Positions 1 to 8,663 of a stretch of DNA of 64,000 bases are shown piece by piece. Every line of letters begins with the position of its first letter. Positions within the stretch are counted from its first letter, which is position 1. A program made the translations under genes and the position numbers. This DNA comes from Verrucomicrobiota bacterium (GTDB taxonomy: Bacteria; Verrucomicrobiota; Verrucomicrobiia; Opitutales; Opitutaceae). The notes under the pieces were generated by a model. It saw only the letters and a list, made by a program, of their open reading frames with translations. It searched no databases and was not told where the DNA came from. The stretch spans positions 248,001 to 312,000 of the forward strand of contig JACRQG010000027.1 in NCBI GenBank assembly GCA_016222805.1, read 5' to 3'.

Positions 1-1026
1 GATGTCGCCCCAGCCGCTGATGCGCCCCCGGCGATCGAACGTCCAGCCCGTGCTCTCATCGGCGAAATGCGACGCCAGGTTGGCGAGCGACTGCTGGCGG
101 CCCAGCAGTCGCGCCTCCGGGGTGCCCCACGGCAGGCGCAGGGCCTCGGCGTAGGTGAGCCGGAAGTGGCTGCCGGCCCCTCCGGTCACGGCGACCCTGG
201 GGTAGGCGGTGGTGAGTTCGCCGGCATCGAGGATCACGTCGACGGTGGAGTGTGGCGGCACAACGACCTCGTCCCGACCGGCCAGCAGGTCGTCCCATCC
301 GGCGGGAGCGGCTCCTCCTCCGGGGGCAAATGCCTCCGCAAACGGCTCCGCCTCGCCTTCGGTCAGCAGCGGGATCATCCGCGGCACGAGTCCGTACGGG
401 CTCGTGGGATCGCGGCGGTTTTCCCGGAGCTCGGCCTTGAACAGGAGGGTCGCCGGCGCCCATGCCGAGTCGTCGAAGTCCACGCGGTTCCAGTCCGCCG
501 GGAGGTGGCGGGAGACGCGGTGTTCGAAGTAGCCCTGGTAGCCCTCGAAGGTCGTGTTTTCGTTTTGGAACCGATGGGCGGTGTCGACCGCGACCCGCCA
601 GCGCTCGTCGGTGCTCAGCTCGCCCCCGTCGAGGACGAAGCCGCCCGCGTAGGTCATGACCGAGCAGGGGGCACCGAGCTGGGTGGGCCGGTGCGCCACG
701 CGGGACATGTCGAGGACGAGGGCGGCGAGGACGTTGCGGCCGGGCCGCAGGTGCGGCGCCAGATCGTACGTTTCGAAGAAGTGGTGGTGGATGTCGCCCT
801 TGGCGGGACCGCGACCGAGGAGTTTGCCGTTGCAGTAAAACAGATAGCGGCTGTCGGCGGAAACGTGGACCAGGAGCGGCACCGACCCGGCTCCGGCGGC
901 TTCGAAGACCCGGCGGAAGAGCCGCACCTGGTAGTGGGAGGGGGAGGCGGCGGCCGGAGATGGGGCGGCGTGGGTGCCTTCCGCGGACCAAATCCAAGAG
1001 GCCGATTGGGTGAAAGGAGGGGGCAT
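1..1026 (-). CDS. GH78-type alpha-L-rhamnosidase, N-terminal part (cut by window edge)
   Basis: The open frame runs from an ATG at 1026 to the window edge without a stop, giving 342 residues of a longer protein. Near the start it carries a beta-sandwich segment typical of GH78 rhamnosidases, with the motifs SADSRYLFYCNGKLLGRGP and ETYDLAPHLRPGRNVLAALV (carbohydrate-binding N domain). Later residues resemble the second beta domain. The catalytic (alpha/alpha)6 domain would lie outside the window, so activity cannot be judged. The family removes terminal L-rhamnose from plant or microbial glycans. No signal peptide is evident at this start. It is divergent from the isomerase-like gene at 1138 and shares a 111 bp intergenic region with it. 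The family call is from remembered motifs; another glycosidase with the same N-terminal fold is possible. Confidence 0.72.
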   Translation of the reverse strand, partial: MPPPFTQSASWIWSAEGTHAAPSPAAASPSHYQVRLFRRVFEAAGAGSVPLLVHVSADSRYLFYCNGKLLGRGPAKGDIHHHFFETYDLAPHLRPGRNVLAALVLDMSRVAHRPTQLGAPCSVMTYAGGFVLDGGELSTDERWRVAVDTAHRFQNENTTFEGYQGYFEHRVSRHLPADWNRVDFDDSAWAPATLLFKAELRENRRDPTSPYGLVPRMIPLLTEGEAEPFAEAFAPGGGAAPAGWDDLLAGRDEVVVPPHSTVDVILDAGELTTAYPRVAVTGGAGSHFRLTYAEALRLPWGTPEARLLGRQQSLANLASHFADESTGWTFDRRGRISGWGDI

Positions 1027-1137
1027 GCGGCAGGGCGAAACACTCTTTCGCGGCGCCCGCACGGGACGCACCCGGTGGGAATAAGCTCGCGCCGATTTGA
1101 AACTCAACAACCGTTTTCATGTTTTTTCACCGACCCC

Positions 1138-2034
1138 ATGAAAAACCCACCGTCTTCCCCTCGTTTGGTGCAGTGTGCGGCCACCTGGTCGATGATTGGC
1201 TATCCGTCTCCGCGACGCGAGTGGTCGCTGGCGCGGCAACTCGCGGAGATCCGTGCGGCGGGTTTCGATGGCGTGTGTGCCTACGTCACTCCCGAACTCC
1301 AGGCGGGTGCGGCGCGCCTGGGCCTGCGGCTGATGAGCGGGTTTGATGCGCGGACGGTCGCGGGTGGCGTGGCCCGACTGCGGGAGCAGGCCGCGTGCGG
1401 GGTTCGGCTCGTGAACGTGCAGTTGCTGCGCCACGACAGTGCGCCGGCGGAGGCCGCCCGGGCGGCGGCGCGGTTGGTGGCGGCAGGCCGACGGCTCGGG
1501 CTCGCGGTGCACCTTGAAACGCATCGTGACACCGCCACCGAGACCCCGGAGAAGTTTACCGAGGTGGCGCGCCGGTATCGCCGCGACACGGGTGAACTCC
1601 TGCCCGTCACCTGGGACCACTCGCACTTCGCCGTGATGAAACACATCCTGCCGGCCGAGTATGCGAGCCGCCTCCTGGCCTGGCCGGAACTGATCCAGCA
1701 TTCGCAGATGTTCCACCTCCGGCCGTTCAACGGCCAGCACTGCCAGGTACCGGTGACCGACGGCCGGGGGCGGCTGACGCCGGAATTCCGCGATTATCTC
1801 GGGTTCGTGGAGAGCTTGTTCGCCTGCTGGCTCGCCGGGTCGCAGCCGGGAGGCGAACTGTGGGTCTGCCCGGAACTCGGGATGAGCCACGGGTATCACC
1901 TCAGCACCCATCCCCATCCCTGGCCGGAAGCGGTGCGCGCGCGGATTGAGCTGGCCGGCGCGTGGAGCCGGGCGCTGCGGCGGCACCATTCCACGCGGCG
2001 CCCGGCCCCGAGACCCAGCCGCAATAGCGCTTGA
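1138..2034 (+). CDS. Sugar phosphate isomerase/epimerase-like TIM-barrel protein
   Basis: This 298-residue protein has the xylose-isomerase-like TIM-barrel pattern: a strand/helix start (LARQLAEIRAAGFDGVCAY), a mid-protein acidic/histidine strand (LAVHLETHRDTATETP), and WDHSHFAVMKH followed by a late glutamate (WVCPELG). These fit the divalent-metal ligands of the family, which isomerises or epimerises sugars, or cleaves keto-sugar intermediates. The ATG at 1138 is chosen because the homologous part begins just after it; the long upstream extension of the frame overlaps the divergent gene. A LacI regulator follows after 62 bp. The context (rhamnosidase, LacI, TonB receptor) suggests catabolism of a deoxy- or plant sugar. 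The exact substrate is unknown. Confidence 0.72.
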   Translation: MKNPPSSPRLVQCAATWSMIGYPSPRREWSLARQLAEIRAAGFDGVCAYVTPELQAGAARLGLRLMSGFDARTVAGGVARLREQAACGVRLVNVQLLRHDSAPAEAARAAARLVAAGRRLGLAVHLETHRDTATETPEKFTEVARRYRRDTGELLPVTWDHSHFAVMKHILPAEYASRLLAWPELIQHSQMFHLRPFNGQHCQVPVTDGRGRLTPEFRDYLGFVESLFACWLAGSQPGGELWVCPELGMSHGYHLSTHPHPWPEAVRARIELAGAWSRALRRHHSTRRPAPRPSRNSA

Positions 2035-2060
2035 CCCACGGGGGTTTGTTTCATTCGGTT

Positions 2061-2081
2061 TGCTGAAATTTTCATTCAGCA
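2061..2081. promoter_or_regulatory. 21-bp inverted repeat, candidate operator before the LacI gene
   Basis: Perfect 7-bp arms TGCTGAA and TTCAGCA are separated by ATTTTCA, 15 bp upstream of the LacI-family start at 2097. The surrounding bases are clearly more AT-rich than the flanking genes, as expected of a promoter/operator. It could be the autoregulatory site of that LacI protein, or simply a hairpin. Confidence 0.4.
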
Positions 2082-2096
2082 CCTCACCCCGACCCC

Positions 2097-3149
2097 ATGC
2101 TGATAACGGAGATCGCGAAGAAGGCGAAGGTGTCACCCGCGACGGTTTCGCGGGCGATCAACCAGCCGCAGATTGTCGCTCCCGACAGCCTGGCGCGGAT
2201 TCGTTCGGTGATGGAGCAGCACAATTACGTGCCCACGCCCCTGAACCGGCGGCGGGGACCGAAGCCCCGGGCCTCGGATCAGCGGCGCATCGGGGTGTGG
2301 TTTGTCGGCGCGCGGGCGAACAACCCGAGCCTGAACTGGTTTCAGGACCAGCTCCTGCACGTGCAGACCAGCGAGACGCGCCACCGGGTGGACCTGCGTG
2401 TGCTCTTTTCGAATACCCCGGACGAGCTTCCGGCGAACCTGGCCACGGAGAAGCTCGACGGCCTGATCATCCAGGGCATGGAGCCGGCGCCGGCCTGCCT
2501 GGCCAAGCTGCGGGACCTGCCGCACGTCTGGTTCATGACGCGGCGATCGCTCTCGTACCCGGGCGACTACGTGGAGCCGAACAACGAGGAAAATGGGCGG
2601 ATGGCCGCGGACTACCTGGCGCAGCAGGGGCATCGGGCGGTGGCGGTGATCAGCTCGGACCCGGACTACAGTGCCGTGGCGCGGCGGGTGAGGGCATTCC
2701 AGGAGCGGGCGGCGGAGCTCAAGCTCCCGGTGCACACGATCCTGGGCCAGCCCAACCCCGGGGTGAGCTACCTCGAGATCCTGCCGGTGCACAGTGAAAG
2801 TGAAACGCTGGTGCGCAGCCTGCTGGCGGCGACCCCCCGGGCCACCGGCCTCTACATCCCGGTGGACCATTTTTGCGGCGCCTTCTTCCGGGCGTTGCGC
2901 GAGGCGGGGCGGAAGCCCGGTCGGGACTTCGACGCGATCCTCGGCAACTACAATCCCGTCATCTACCACAACCTCGACCACGGGCCGGCGGCGATCGACA
3001 TCAACCTTCCGACCCTGGTCCGCAAGGTGGTGGAGCATTTGTTCTGGCGCATCGACCACCGCGCGGCGGCCGGCCGCATCGGCGTCTCGGTGTCGCCCAC
3101 CCTCCGCACCCATCCGACGCCGGCCGAAACCGGCGCCGTACCGGCCTGA
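2097..3149 (+). CDS. LacI-family transcriptional regulator
   Basis: A 350-residue regulator. Residues 2-45 form the LacI helix-turn-helix with the signature ITEIAKKAKVSPATVSRAIN and a hinge-helix region ending near VPTPLNRR. The rest is a periplasmic-binding-protein-like sugar-sensing domain: IGVWFVG start, LDGLIIQGMEPAP, GHRAVAVIS, and a late segment with DFDAILGNYNP. It should bind a palindromic operator and respond to a sugar. It sits directly before the TonB receptor at 3215 and after the isomerase-like gene, so it probably controls this sugar-use block. An inverted repeat at 2061-2081 immediately upstream is a candidate operator. Confidence 0.92.
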   Translation: MLITEIAKKAKVSPATVSRAINQPQIVAPDSLARIRSVMEQHNYVPTPLNRRRGPKPRASDQRRIGVWFVGARANNPSLNWFQDQLLHVQTSETRHRVDLRVLFSNTPDELPANLATEKLDGLIIQGMEPAPACLAKLRDLPHVWFMTRRSLSYPGDYVEPNNEENGRMAADYLAQQGHRAVAVISSDPDYSAVARRVRAFQERAAELKLPVHTILGQPNPGVSYLEILPVHSESETLVRSLLAATPRATGLYIPVDHFCGAFFRALREAGRKPGRDFDAILGNYNPVIYHNLDHGPAAIDINLPTLVRKVVEHLFWRIDHRAAAGRIGVSVSPTLRTHPTPAETGAVPA

Positions 3150-3214
3150 GGCGCGATCGCGCCTGCGCTTCACCTCTTTCCGCCAACCACGGAATCCTGC
3201 CAACCCAAACCAAT

Positions 3215-6200
3215 ATGATCCCAGCCATGACCAGACCAGCAAACCCCGTCAGGCGTACCCTGACGACGTCGCTGGCGGTGCTGAGCGCCCTGCCGATTGC
3301 GTTCGCGCAGTCCGGTGACGCCGCCGCCCTCCGACGACTCCAGGAAGAAAACGCGGCGCTGCGCAAGCAGTTGGCCGAAATCCAGGCGAAGTCCACCCCG
3401 GCCGCGGCTCCCGCCGCCCGTCCGGCGGCGGCCCCGGCTGCGACCGCGGCTCCCGCCAGCACCGGCGCCGCCGCGGTCTCCCGCCTGCGCACCGACGAAG
3501 GCGTCGAGGTGCTTTCCCCCTTCGAGGTGAAGACCGACAAGGACTACGGCTACCTTAAGACCAACGCCGCCACGGCGACGAAGATCAACATGGAGATCCA
3601 GAACATCCCCCTGCATCTCCAGGTGGTCTCGCGCGAATTCCTCGACGACACCAACGCGCGGACGCTGACGGATCTCTTCCGTTACTCGGCGTCCGCCTCG
3701 GGTGACACGCGATTTGCCATGCGCGTGCCGGCCAACTCGGCCACGCCGCAGGGCACATTCACGATGCGTGGCTTCGTGGTGAACAGCCTGATGCGGAACG
3801 GCATCTTCCGCTACACGTCCTACAACACCGAGACCATCGATCGGGTCGAGGTGGTGAAGGGACCGGCGGCGGTCTTCTTTGGCCAGGGTTACCCGGGCGG
3901 CGTGATCAACTACATCACCAAGCAGCCGGACTTCACCGGGAACAAGACCGACATCGACTACATTGTGAACAGCAACTCCGGCCAGCGGGTGATGATCGAC
4001 CAGAACACCGCCCTCTCGAAAAAGGCGGCGATGCGCATCATCGGCGGCTGGGAGGACACCCAGGGCGAGCGGCGCTTCGAGTTCCGGCGCGCCAACACGG
4101 TGACGCCGTCGATCTCGCTCATTCCGTTCGACAGCGGCAAGGTGAAGATCACCGCCGAGGCCGAGTTCCTCCGCGAGAAGTTCAGCTGGAATGACTATGA
4201 CTGGATTTACAGCGACTTCGCGGGCTGGCGCGATGCCGCTGCCACGGGCCGCTACAACTCCTCCACCGCCACGCTGGCCAACACCATTGTCGCCAACGCC
4301 GGCAACGGCCTGACCGCCAATGTCGTCCAGAACACCAACACGCCGACGCTCGCCTACGCCACCTACATCAACAACAAGCGCATCGCGACCAACGACTGGT
4401 CGCTGCCGGCGTACACCAGCGTCACCCGCGGCGCCTATTACACGACGGCGTCGGGCCAGTGGGTGCATGACGAGGCGTTCAACTACACGAGCCGCGGCGC
4501 GCACTTCCGCAACACGATCGACAACCTCTCCGTGACCGTGGACGTTTCGCCCTTCAAGTGGCTCGACGTGCGCTACAACTACCTGAACGAGAAGGCGGAG
4601 AACTACTCCGTCGGCCAGGGTGGCGCGCTCACGACGCCGTACGCCAACGGGATCAACTGGAACGTCGGCACCGGCAACCTCTCCGGGTACTACCGGTACG
4701 CCCAGACGCACAACCTCGATGCGGTCGGCAAGTTCGAGCTCTTCGGCGTGAAGAACAAGCTGCTCGCGGGCTTCCAGCGCATCAATCCGTACCAGCAGTT
4801 CCTCGGCGGCCAGTCCTTCTCCGAGGCCCAGTGGGCCTTCCTCCCCGGCGCCCGCAACACCACGTCCAACCCGGACTACCGCGGCACCAACGTCGGCATC
4901 TACAATCACGGCAACGTGCCGGTGAACCAGGTGATCCGCGATCGGACCGGGGCGATCAAGCCCGTGCGCCAGATCTTCTCCAACTTCGATCCGGGCTTCG
5001 AAATCTATCCCGACATCAACGTCTATCACCAGGATGACCGCAACGCGCTGGACGGCTACAAGGTCAAGAACGAGTCGCTCTACCTGAACTGGCAGGCGAC
5101 CACCCTGAAGGACCGCCTCACCCTCCTGGCCGGCTACCGCGAGGAGCGCCGGTGGGAGCGCGGCCAGTATCAGCCGAACAACTACCCGTGGTTCATCTAC
5201 TTCCCGAACATGCACCTCGATCCGGTCGCCTATCCCGAGGATGTCTGGGGCCACTCGATCAGTTACCAGCGCGGCCTCTACTCCGACCAGAAGGGCAACT
5301 CCTGGATGGGCGGCCTCTCGTTCGCGGTCACCAAGGAGCTCAGCGTCTATGCGTCGAACTCCAAGACGTTCAAGTTCAACGCCGGTCGCGTCTCCGGCAT
5401 CTTCGCGGGTGACGAGGCCCTCTGGTTCGAGGAGGCCCGCCGCACCGGCTTCGGTGGCACGCCCGGCCAGTCGTTCCGCTACCTGGGGCAGACCATCACG
5501 TCGCTCCAGCAGTTCCGCGACATCCTCACCAGCCGCGGGGTGTTCGATCTGCTGAAGAACGAGCAGGGCATGAACTGGGAAGTGGGCGCGAAGCTCTCGC
5601 AGCTCAACGGCAAGCTGGTCGGCACGCTCTCCTTCTTCCGCGGCGAGCGTGAGAACCAGATGCTCGATGACGGGGCCAAGCAGTCCAACCTGGAAGAGCC
5701 GCTCAACTTCAGCACCGATCTGTTCGCGGTGGGTTCGCCCTATCGCAACACCCGCCTCCTCCGCTGGCGCACGACCGACCTGAAGAACCGCATCGAAGGC
5801 GGCGAAGCCGAGGTCATCTGGACCCCGCGCCGCAACTTCCAGGCGGTCGTCAATGGCTCCTGGCTGTGGACCGCCAAGACGGTGTATGACAAGACTCGCG
5901 CGGCGCCCGGCACGGCGGCCTACAACGCCCTGGCCCCGGCTGGCAAGGTGGCGTCGGACATCTACTACAACGCCCGCATCGAGAACGTGCCCGAATACCG
6001 CTTCAACTTCTTCGGGAAGTACACGTTCACCGACGGCATCGGCGGCGTGGCCCGCGGTCTGAACCTCGGCCTGGGCATGCGGTACTCCTCGGAGACGGTC
6101 GTTTCCCGCGCCGTCGACTGGAACCCGCTCGCTGGCGGCTATCAGGCCGGCGATTACGTCGTGTGGGACCTGACGGTGTCCTATCCCTGGAACGTCCTGG

Positions 6201-6319
6201 GCTATCGGATTAACTCCAACTTCGGTCTCTACAACGTGACCGACGAGAAGTACTCCGAAGGCTCCTTCGCGCTGTCGCCCGCCCGTAACTGGGTCTTCCG
6301 CAACACACTCAAGTTCTGA
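3215..6319 (+). CDS. TonB-dependent outer-membrane receptor
   Basis: A 1034-residue receptor. The first 30 residues are a signal peptide. Residues about 33-55 form a short coiled coil (LRRLQEENAALRKQLAEIQ), followed by an Ala/Pro-rich linker and a TonB-box-like region near VEVLSPFEVKTDKDYGYL. The plug has IQNIPLHLQVVSREFLDDT, then ETIDRVEVVKGPAAVFFGQG and the PGGVINYITKQP motif. A 22-strand barrel region ends with the C-terminal aromatic signature WVFRNTLKF. Such receptors import oligosaccharides, siderophores or other large ligands using TonB energy. Two start codons are possible (3215 or 3227); both give a signal peptide. Its position behind a LacI regulator and sugar enzymes points to a glycan ligand. 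Confidence 0.93.
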   Translation: MIPAMTRPANPVRRTLTTSLAVLSALPIAFAQSGDAAALRRLQEENAALRKQLAEIQAKSTPAAAPAARPAAAPAATAAPASTGAAAVSRLRTDEGVEVLSPFEVKTDKDYGYLKTNAATATKINMEIQNIPLHLQVVSREFLDDTNARTLTDLFRYSASASGDTRFAMRVPANSATPQGTFTMRGFVVNSLMRNGIFRYTSYNTETIDRVEVVKGPAAVFFGQGYPGGVINYITKQPDFTGNKTDIDYIVNSNSGQRVMIDQNTALSKKAAMRIIGGWEDTQGERRFEFRRANTVTPSISLIPFDSGKVKITAEAEFLREKFSWNDYDWIYSDFAGWRDAAATGRYNSSTATLANTIVANAGNGLTANVVQNTNTPTLAYATYINNKRIATNDWSLPAYTSVTRGAYYTTASGQWVHDEAFNYTSRGAHFRNTIDNLSVTVDVSPFKWLDVRYNYLNEKAENYSVGQGGALTTPYANGINWNVGTGNLSGYYRYAQTHNLDAVGKFELFGVKNKLLAGFQRINPYQQFLGGQSFSEAQWAFLPGARNTTSNPDYRGTNVGIYNHGNVPVNQVIRDRTGAIKPVRQIFSNFDPGFEIYPDINVYHQDDRNALDGYKVKNESLYLNWQATTLKDRLTLLAGYREERRWERGQYQPNNYPWFIYFPNMHLDPVAYPEDVWGHSISYQRGLYSDQKGNSWMGGLSFAVTKELSVYASNSKTFKFNAGRVSGIFAGDEALWFEEARRTGFGGTPGQSFRYLGQTITSLQQFRDILTSRGVFDLLKNEQGMNWEVGAKLSQLNGKLVGTLSFFRGERENQMLDDGAKQSNLEEPLNFSTDLFAVGSPYRNTRLLRWRTTDLKNRIEGGEAEVIWTPRRNFQAVVNGSWLWTAKTVYDKTRAAPGTAAYNALAPAGKVASDIYYNARIENVPEYRFNFFGKYTFTDGIGGVARGLNLGLGMRYSSETVVSRAVDWNPLAGGYQAGDYVVWDLTVSYPWNVLGYRINSNFGLYNVTDEKYSEGSFALSPARNWVFRNTLKF

Positions 6320-6346
6320 CGCACCGGCTTATCCGGTTGCGTTTTT
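6319..6346 (+). terminator. First of two tandem terminators after the TonB receptor
   Basis: A hairpin with arms ACGCACCGG and CCGGTTGCGT (one bulged base) is followed by six T residues. It begins at the last base of the stop codon of the receptor gene. Confidence 0.6.
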
Positions 6347-6351
6347 TCACG

Positions 6352-6384
6352 GCGGCCCCCTGTCCCAGGGGGCCGCTTTTTTTT
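6352..6384 (+). terminator. Strong rho-independent terminator
   Basis: A perfect 11-bp stem (6352-6362 pairing with 6366-6376) with a three-base loop is followed by eight T residues. It insulates the plus-strand receptor gene from the convergent gene ending at 6458. Confidence 0.93.
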
Positions 6385-6457
6385 CGAGGGCGAACGGGGC
6401 TTGGTTCGGGCCAGACGCGGCCGTCGAGCACCCGGGCCGGGGGTGGCCGGCGTGCCG

Positions 6458-7156
6458 TCAGCGGAAGTTCAGGGTCACGCCGTAGGAAAGCGCGTGGATC
6501 TCCCGGTTCGGCCGGCCGACGCGATTGCTCCACTGGTGCAGGTAGCCGAGTTCCTGGCGGATGATCTCCGACGAGTTCCAGCCCACGCCCGCAAAGACGC
6601 GGTTCTGGTCCAGGCCGCGGCCGGCACCGTAGTCCGGATGGTTGAGGTGGTGAAACACCTCGTCCCAGAGAATCCACGACACGCGCGGGGTCGCGGGCAG
6701 CGGGTGCGAAACCCGGAACTGGTGGCGCAGGCGCAGGCCCATCCGGGAGCCGGTTTCCGGGTGGCGCTGCTCCAGCCGCAGGCGATAGGCGAAGGTGCAG
6801 CCGTTCGCCTGATCACTCCAGGACAGCTGCTGGAACCAGCGGGTCTCGCTGTAGGGCACCCGGGCATAGGGCGGAAAGTTGCGGACCACGCTGCCGCCGG
6901 CCCACAGAGTGCATTTGGGGCTGAGCACGTACCCGAGGCCGGCGCGCCAGGTGCCTTGCGCGTATTCGTCGGTGTCGACCGACCAGCGGTGGGGCGTGTC
7001 GAAGGTGTAACGCCACGGACAGGGGGCGGCCGTCGACGCGGCCAATGGCCCCGTGAGCGTGAGTTGCGTCCAGAAGTTGCGCTCGGTGGTGACGGCGCGC
7101 GAGGAAACGGCCGTGAGCAGCAACGCCACCGCGGTGGCGGAGCGAACGACGTTCAC
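6458..7156 (-). CDS. DUF2490-family outer-membrane barrel protein
   Basis: A 232-residue protein with an N-terminal signal peptide (hydrophobic AVALLLTAVSSRA). The beta-rich pattern is typical of DUF2490: FWTQLTLTGPL, WFQQLSWS, YRLRLEQR, LRHQFRVSHPL, WILWDEVFHHLN, DQNRVFAGVGWN and ELGYLHQW. Alternating hydrophobic strands and a C-terminal phenylalanine-containing strand fit a small outer-membrane barrel. The start is the GTG at 7156, which overlaps the TGA stop of the upstream enolase-superfamily gene by four bases (GTGA), so the two are probably translationally coupled. DUF2490 proteins have no established function. Confidence 0.78.
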   Translation of the reverse strand: MNVVRSATAVALLLTAVSSRAVTTERNFWTQLTLTGPLAASTAAPCPWRYTFDTPHRWSVDTDEYAQGTWRAGLGYVLSPKCTLWAGGSVVRNFPPYARVPYSETRWFQQLSWSDQANGCTFAYRLRLEQRHPETGSRMGLRLRHQFRVSHPLPATPRVSWILWDEVFHHLNHPDYGAGRGLDQNRVFAGVGWNSSEIIRQELGYLHQWSNRVGRPNREIHALSYGVTLNFR

Positions 7157-8412
7157 GCCTGGGCGACGGGTTGGGCGCCACGGACAAAGTCCGGGTCGAT
7201 CTGCACGCCAAATCCCGGGCCGGACGGGCAACGCACCTTGCCGTCCACGCACTGGAGCTTCGAGGTGGCACACGAGACCGGCAGGTCGGTGTTGCCCTTG
7301 AACTCCATGTGCGGGCCGATGTTCGGGGTGAACGACGCGAAGTACACGACATCGAGGTAGCCGAGGCCGCCGCCCGACATGTGCGGCACGATGGTCATCC
7401 CGGCCGCCGCCGCCATGCGGGCCACTTTGGTCGCCCGGATGTAGCCGCCGCCGTAGTGCAGGTCGGGCTGCACGATGTCGACCGCCCGGTTTTCGATCAT
7501 CCACTGCCAGTTGCGGAGGCTGAATTCCTGTTCGCCGCCCGCCACGGGAATCTTGAGGGCATCGGCGACCTCCTTGGTCTCCCAGAGCCAGTCGAACGGG
7601 CAGGGCTCTTCGTAGAAGCCGTAGCGCTGCTCCTCCATCAGGCGCCCGATGCGGACGGCGTGGGCGACGTCGTAGGAACTGTTCGCGTCGGCGTAGAGCG
7701 TGAAGTCGTCCCCGAAGGTCCGTCGCACGAGGGGAATCAAGGTCTCGGTTCGCCCGGGCAGCGAATCGGCGTTGCGGCTCATCCGCCCGCCAAGGCGGAA
7801 TTTCAACGCCCGTACGCCGGAGCCGGCGACGAGCTTCTGGAGGTAGGCGATCTCCTGCTCCGGGGTGTTGCCGCGGTTCCCGCTGGCGTAGTACACGGCG
7901 ACGTCCTGTCGCTTGGTGCCGCCGAAGAGGTCCGCCACCGGGCGCCGGGCGGTCTGCCCGAGAAGTTCGAGCAGAGCCATCTCGACTGCGGCGACGCCGG
8001 ACCAGAGGGCGATGCCCTGGAGCTTGTAGTTGCTCCCGTGGCGATAGACGTCCCAGAGCAGCGACTCCAGGGTGCGGGCGTCCTTCTTGAGAAAGACGGG
8101 GACGATGTTCTTCAAGAAGATCGGATACGCCTCCGCCATGCGCGCCGGGTTGGGCACGGTGATGGCTTCCACGCCGTCGGTGGAGCGCGTGCGCAGGAGG
8201 TAGTTCTTGCCGCGCTTGAGCAGTTCGATGGAAGCGACCACGACCGGGCTGGTGATCCCGGCGGTCTCGAGGACCGGGGTGGCGAGGATCTGGTCGAGCT
8301 CCGCCTTGGTCGGGCCGGGCCGACTGGCGGCGCGGCCGGCCCGCGACGTGGCGGCCAGGGTCGCACCCGAGAGCGCGGCGGCGCGGAGGAACGAGCGGCG
8401 TGAAGAGGCCAT
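7153..8412 (-). CDS. Tat-exported mandelate racemase/muconate lactonizing enzyme-family protein
   Basis: A 419-residue enolase-superfamily enzyme. It begins with a twin-arginine signal (SSRRSFLRAA, then a hydrophobic stretch), so it should be exported folded. The N-terminal capping domain is followed by a TIM barrel with the usual functional positions: ALKFRLGG (the KxK strand, here K-x-R), YADANSSYD (Asp ligand), YEEPCPFD (Glu ligand), GGEQEF (second Glu ligand) and a late HMSGGGLGY (histidine). The family abstracts an alpha proton from carboxylates, typically dehydrating sugar acids. The ATG at 8412 is chosen because it places the Tat motif at the N-terminus. The K-x-R variation and the export signal are the unusual points. 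Substrate unknown; a sugar acid is likely. Confidence 0.86.
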   Translation of the reverse strand: MASSRRSFLRAAALSGATLAATSRAGRAASRPGPTKAELDQILATPVLETAGITSPVVVASIELLKRGKNYLLRTRSTDGVEAITVPNPARMAEAYPIFLKNIVPVFLKKDARTLESLLWDVYRHGSNYKLQGIALWSGVAAVEMALLELLGQTARRPVADLFGGTKRQDVAVYYASGNRGNTPEQEIAYLQKLVAGSGVRALKFRLGGRMSRNADSLPGRTETLIPLVRRTFGDDFTLYADANSSYDVAHAVRIGRLMEEQRYGFYEEPCPFDWLWETKEVADALKIPVAGGEQEFSLRNWQWMIENRAVDIVQPDLHYGGGYIRATKVARMAAAAGMTIVPHMSGGGLGYLDVVYFASFTPNIGPHMEFKGNTDLPVSCATSKLQCVDGKVRCPSGPGFGVQIDPDFVRGAQPVAQA

Positions 8413-8663
8413 GGAGGAAGCGGCACTTTGCCGGGCACCGCGGGGGGAGGCAACGCGGGAGTGGGAGCGGGGGAACGGAGCGAAGGCGTATCTGCCGGCC
8501 ACCGGTGGTCGATTCAGGATTGGAGGGCGTGACGACGCCGGTCCGGACTCACCGCGGCCGGCCACCGCCGCCAGGTCGGGGGAGCTTCCCTTCGCCGGCC
8601 AGTCGGCGCCGCGTCCTTTCCCGGGGCTTTACTTTGGCCGGAATTGCGGAACGGTGTCGCGCC

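Noticed and set aside
1098-1119. Imperfect inverted repeat TGAAAC ... GTTTTCA between the rhamnosidase and isomerase genes
   Set aside because: Arms are short, unequal and AT-biased; it differs from the repeat at 2061. Not enough to call an operator, though the patch probably holds the divergent promoters.
3170-5254. Very long open frame antisense to the first TonB receptor; similar antisense frames exist over the receptors at 46.5-49.9 and 59.1-62.0 kb and over the kinase gene
   Set aside because: They are by-products of high GC and codon use of the real genes: Arg/Val/Gly/Asp-rich composition, no domain, no signal peptide, full overlap with clear genes.
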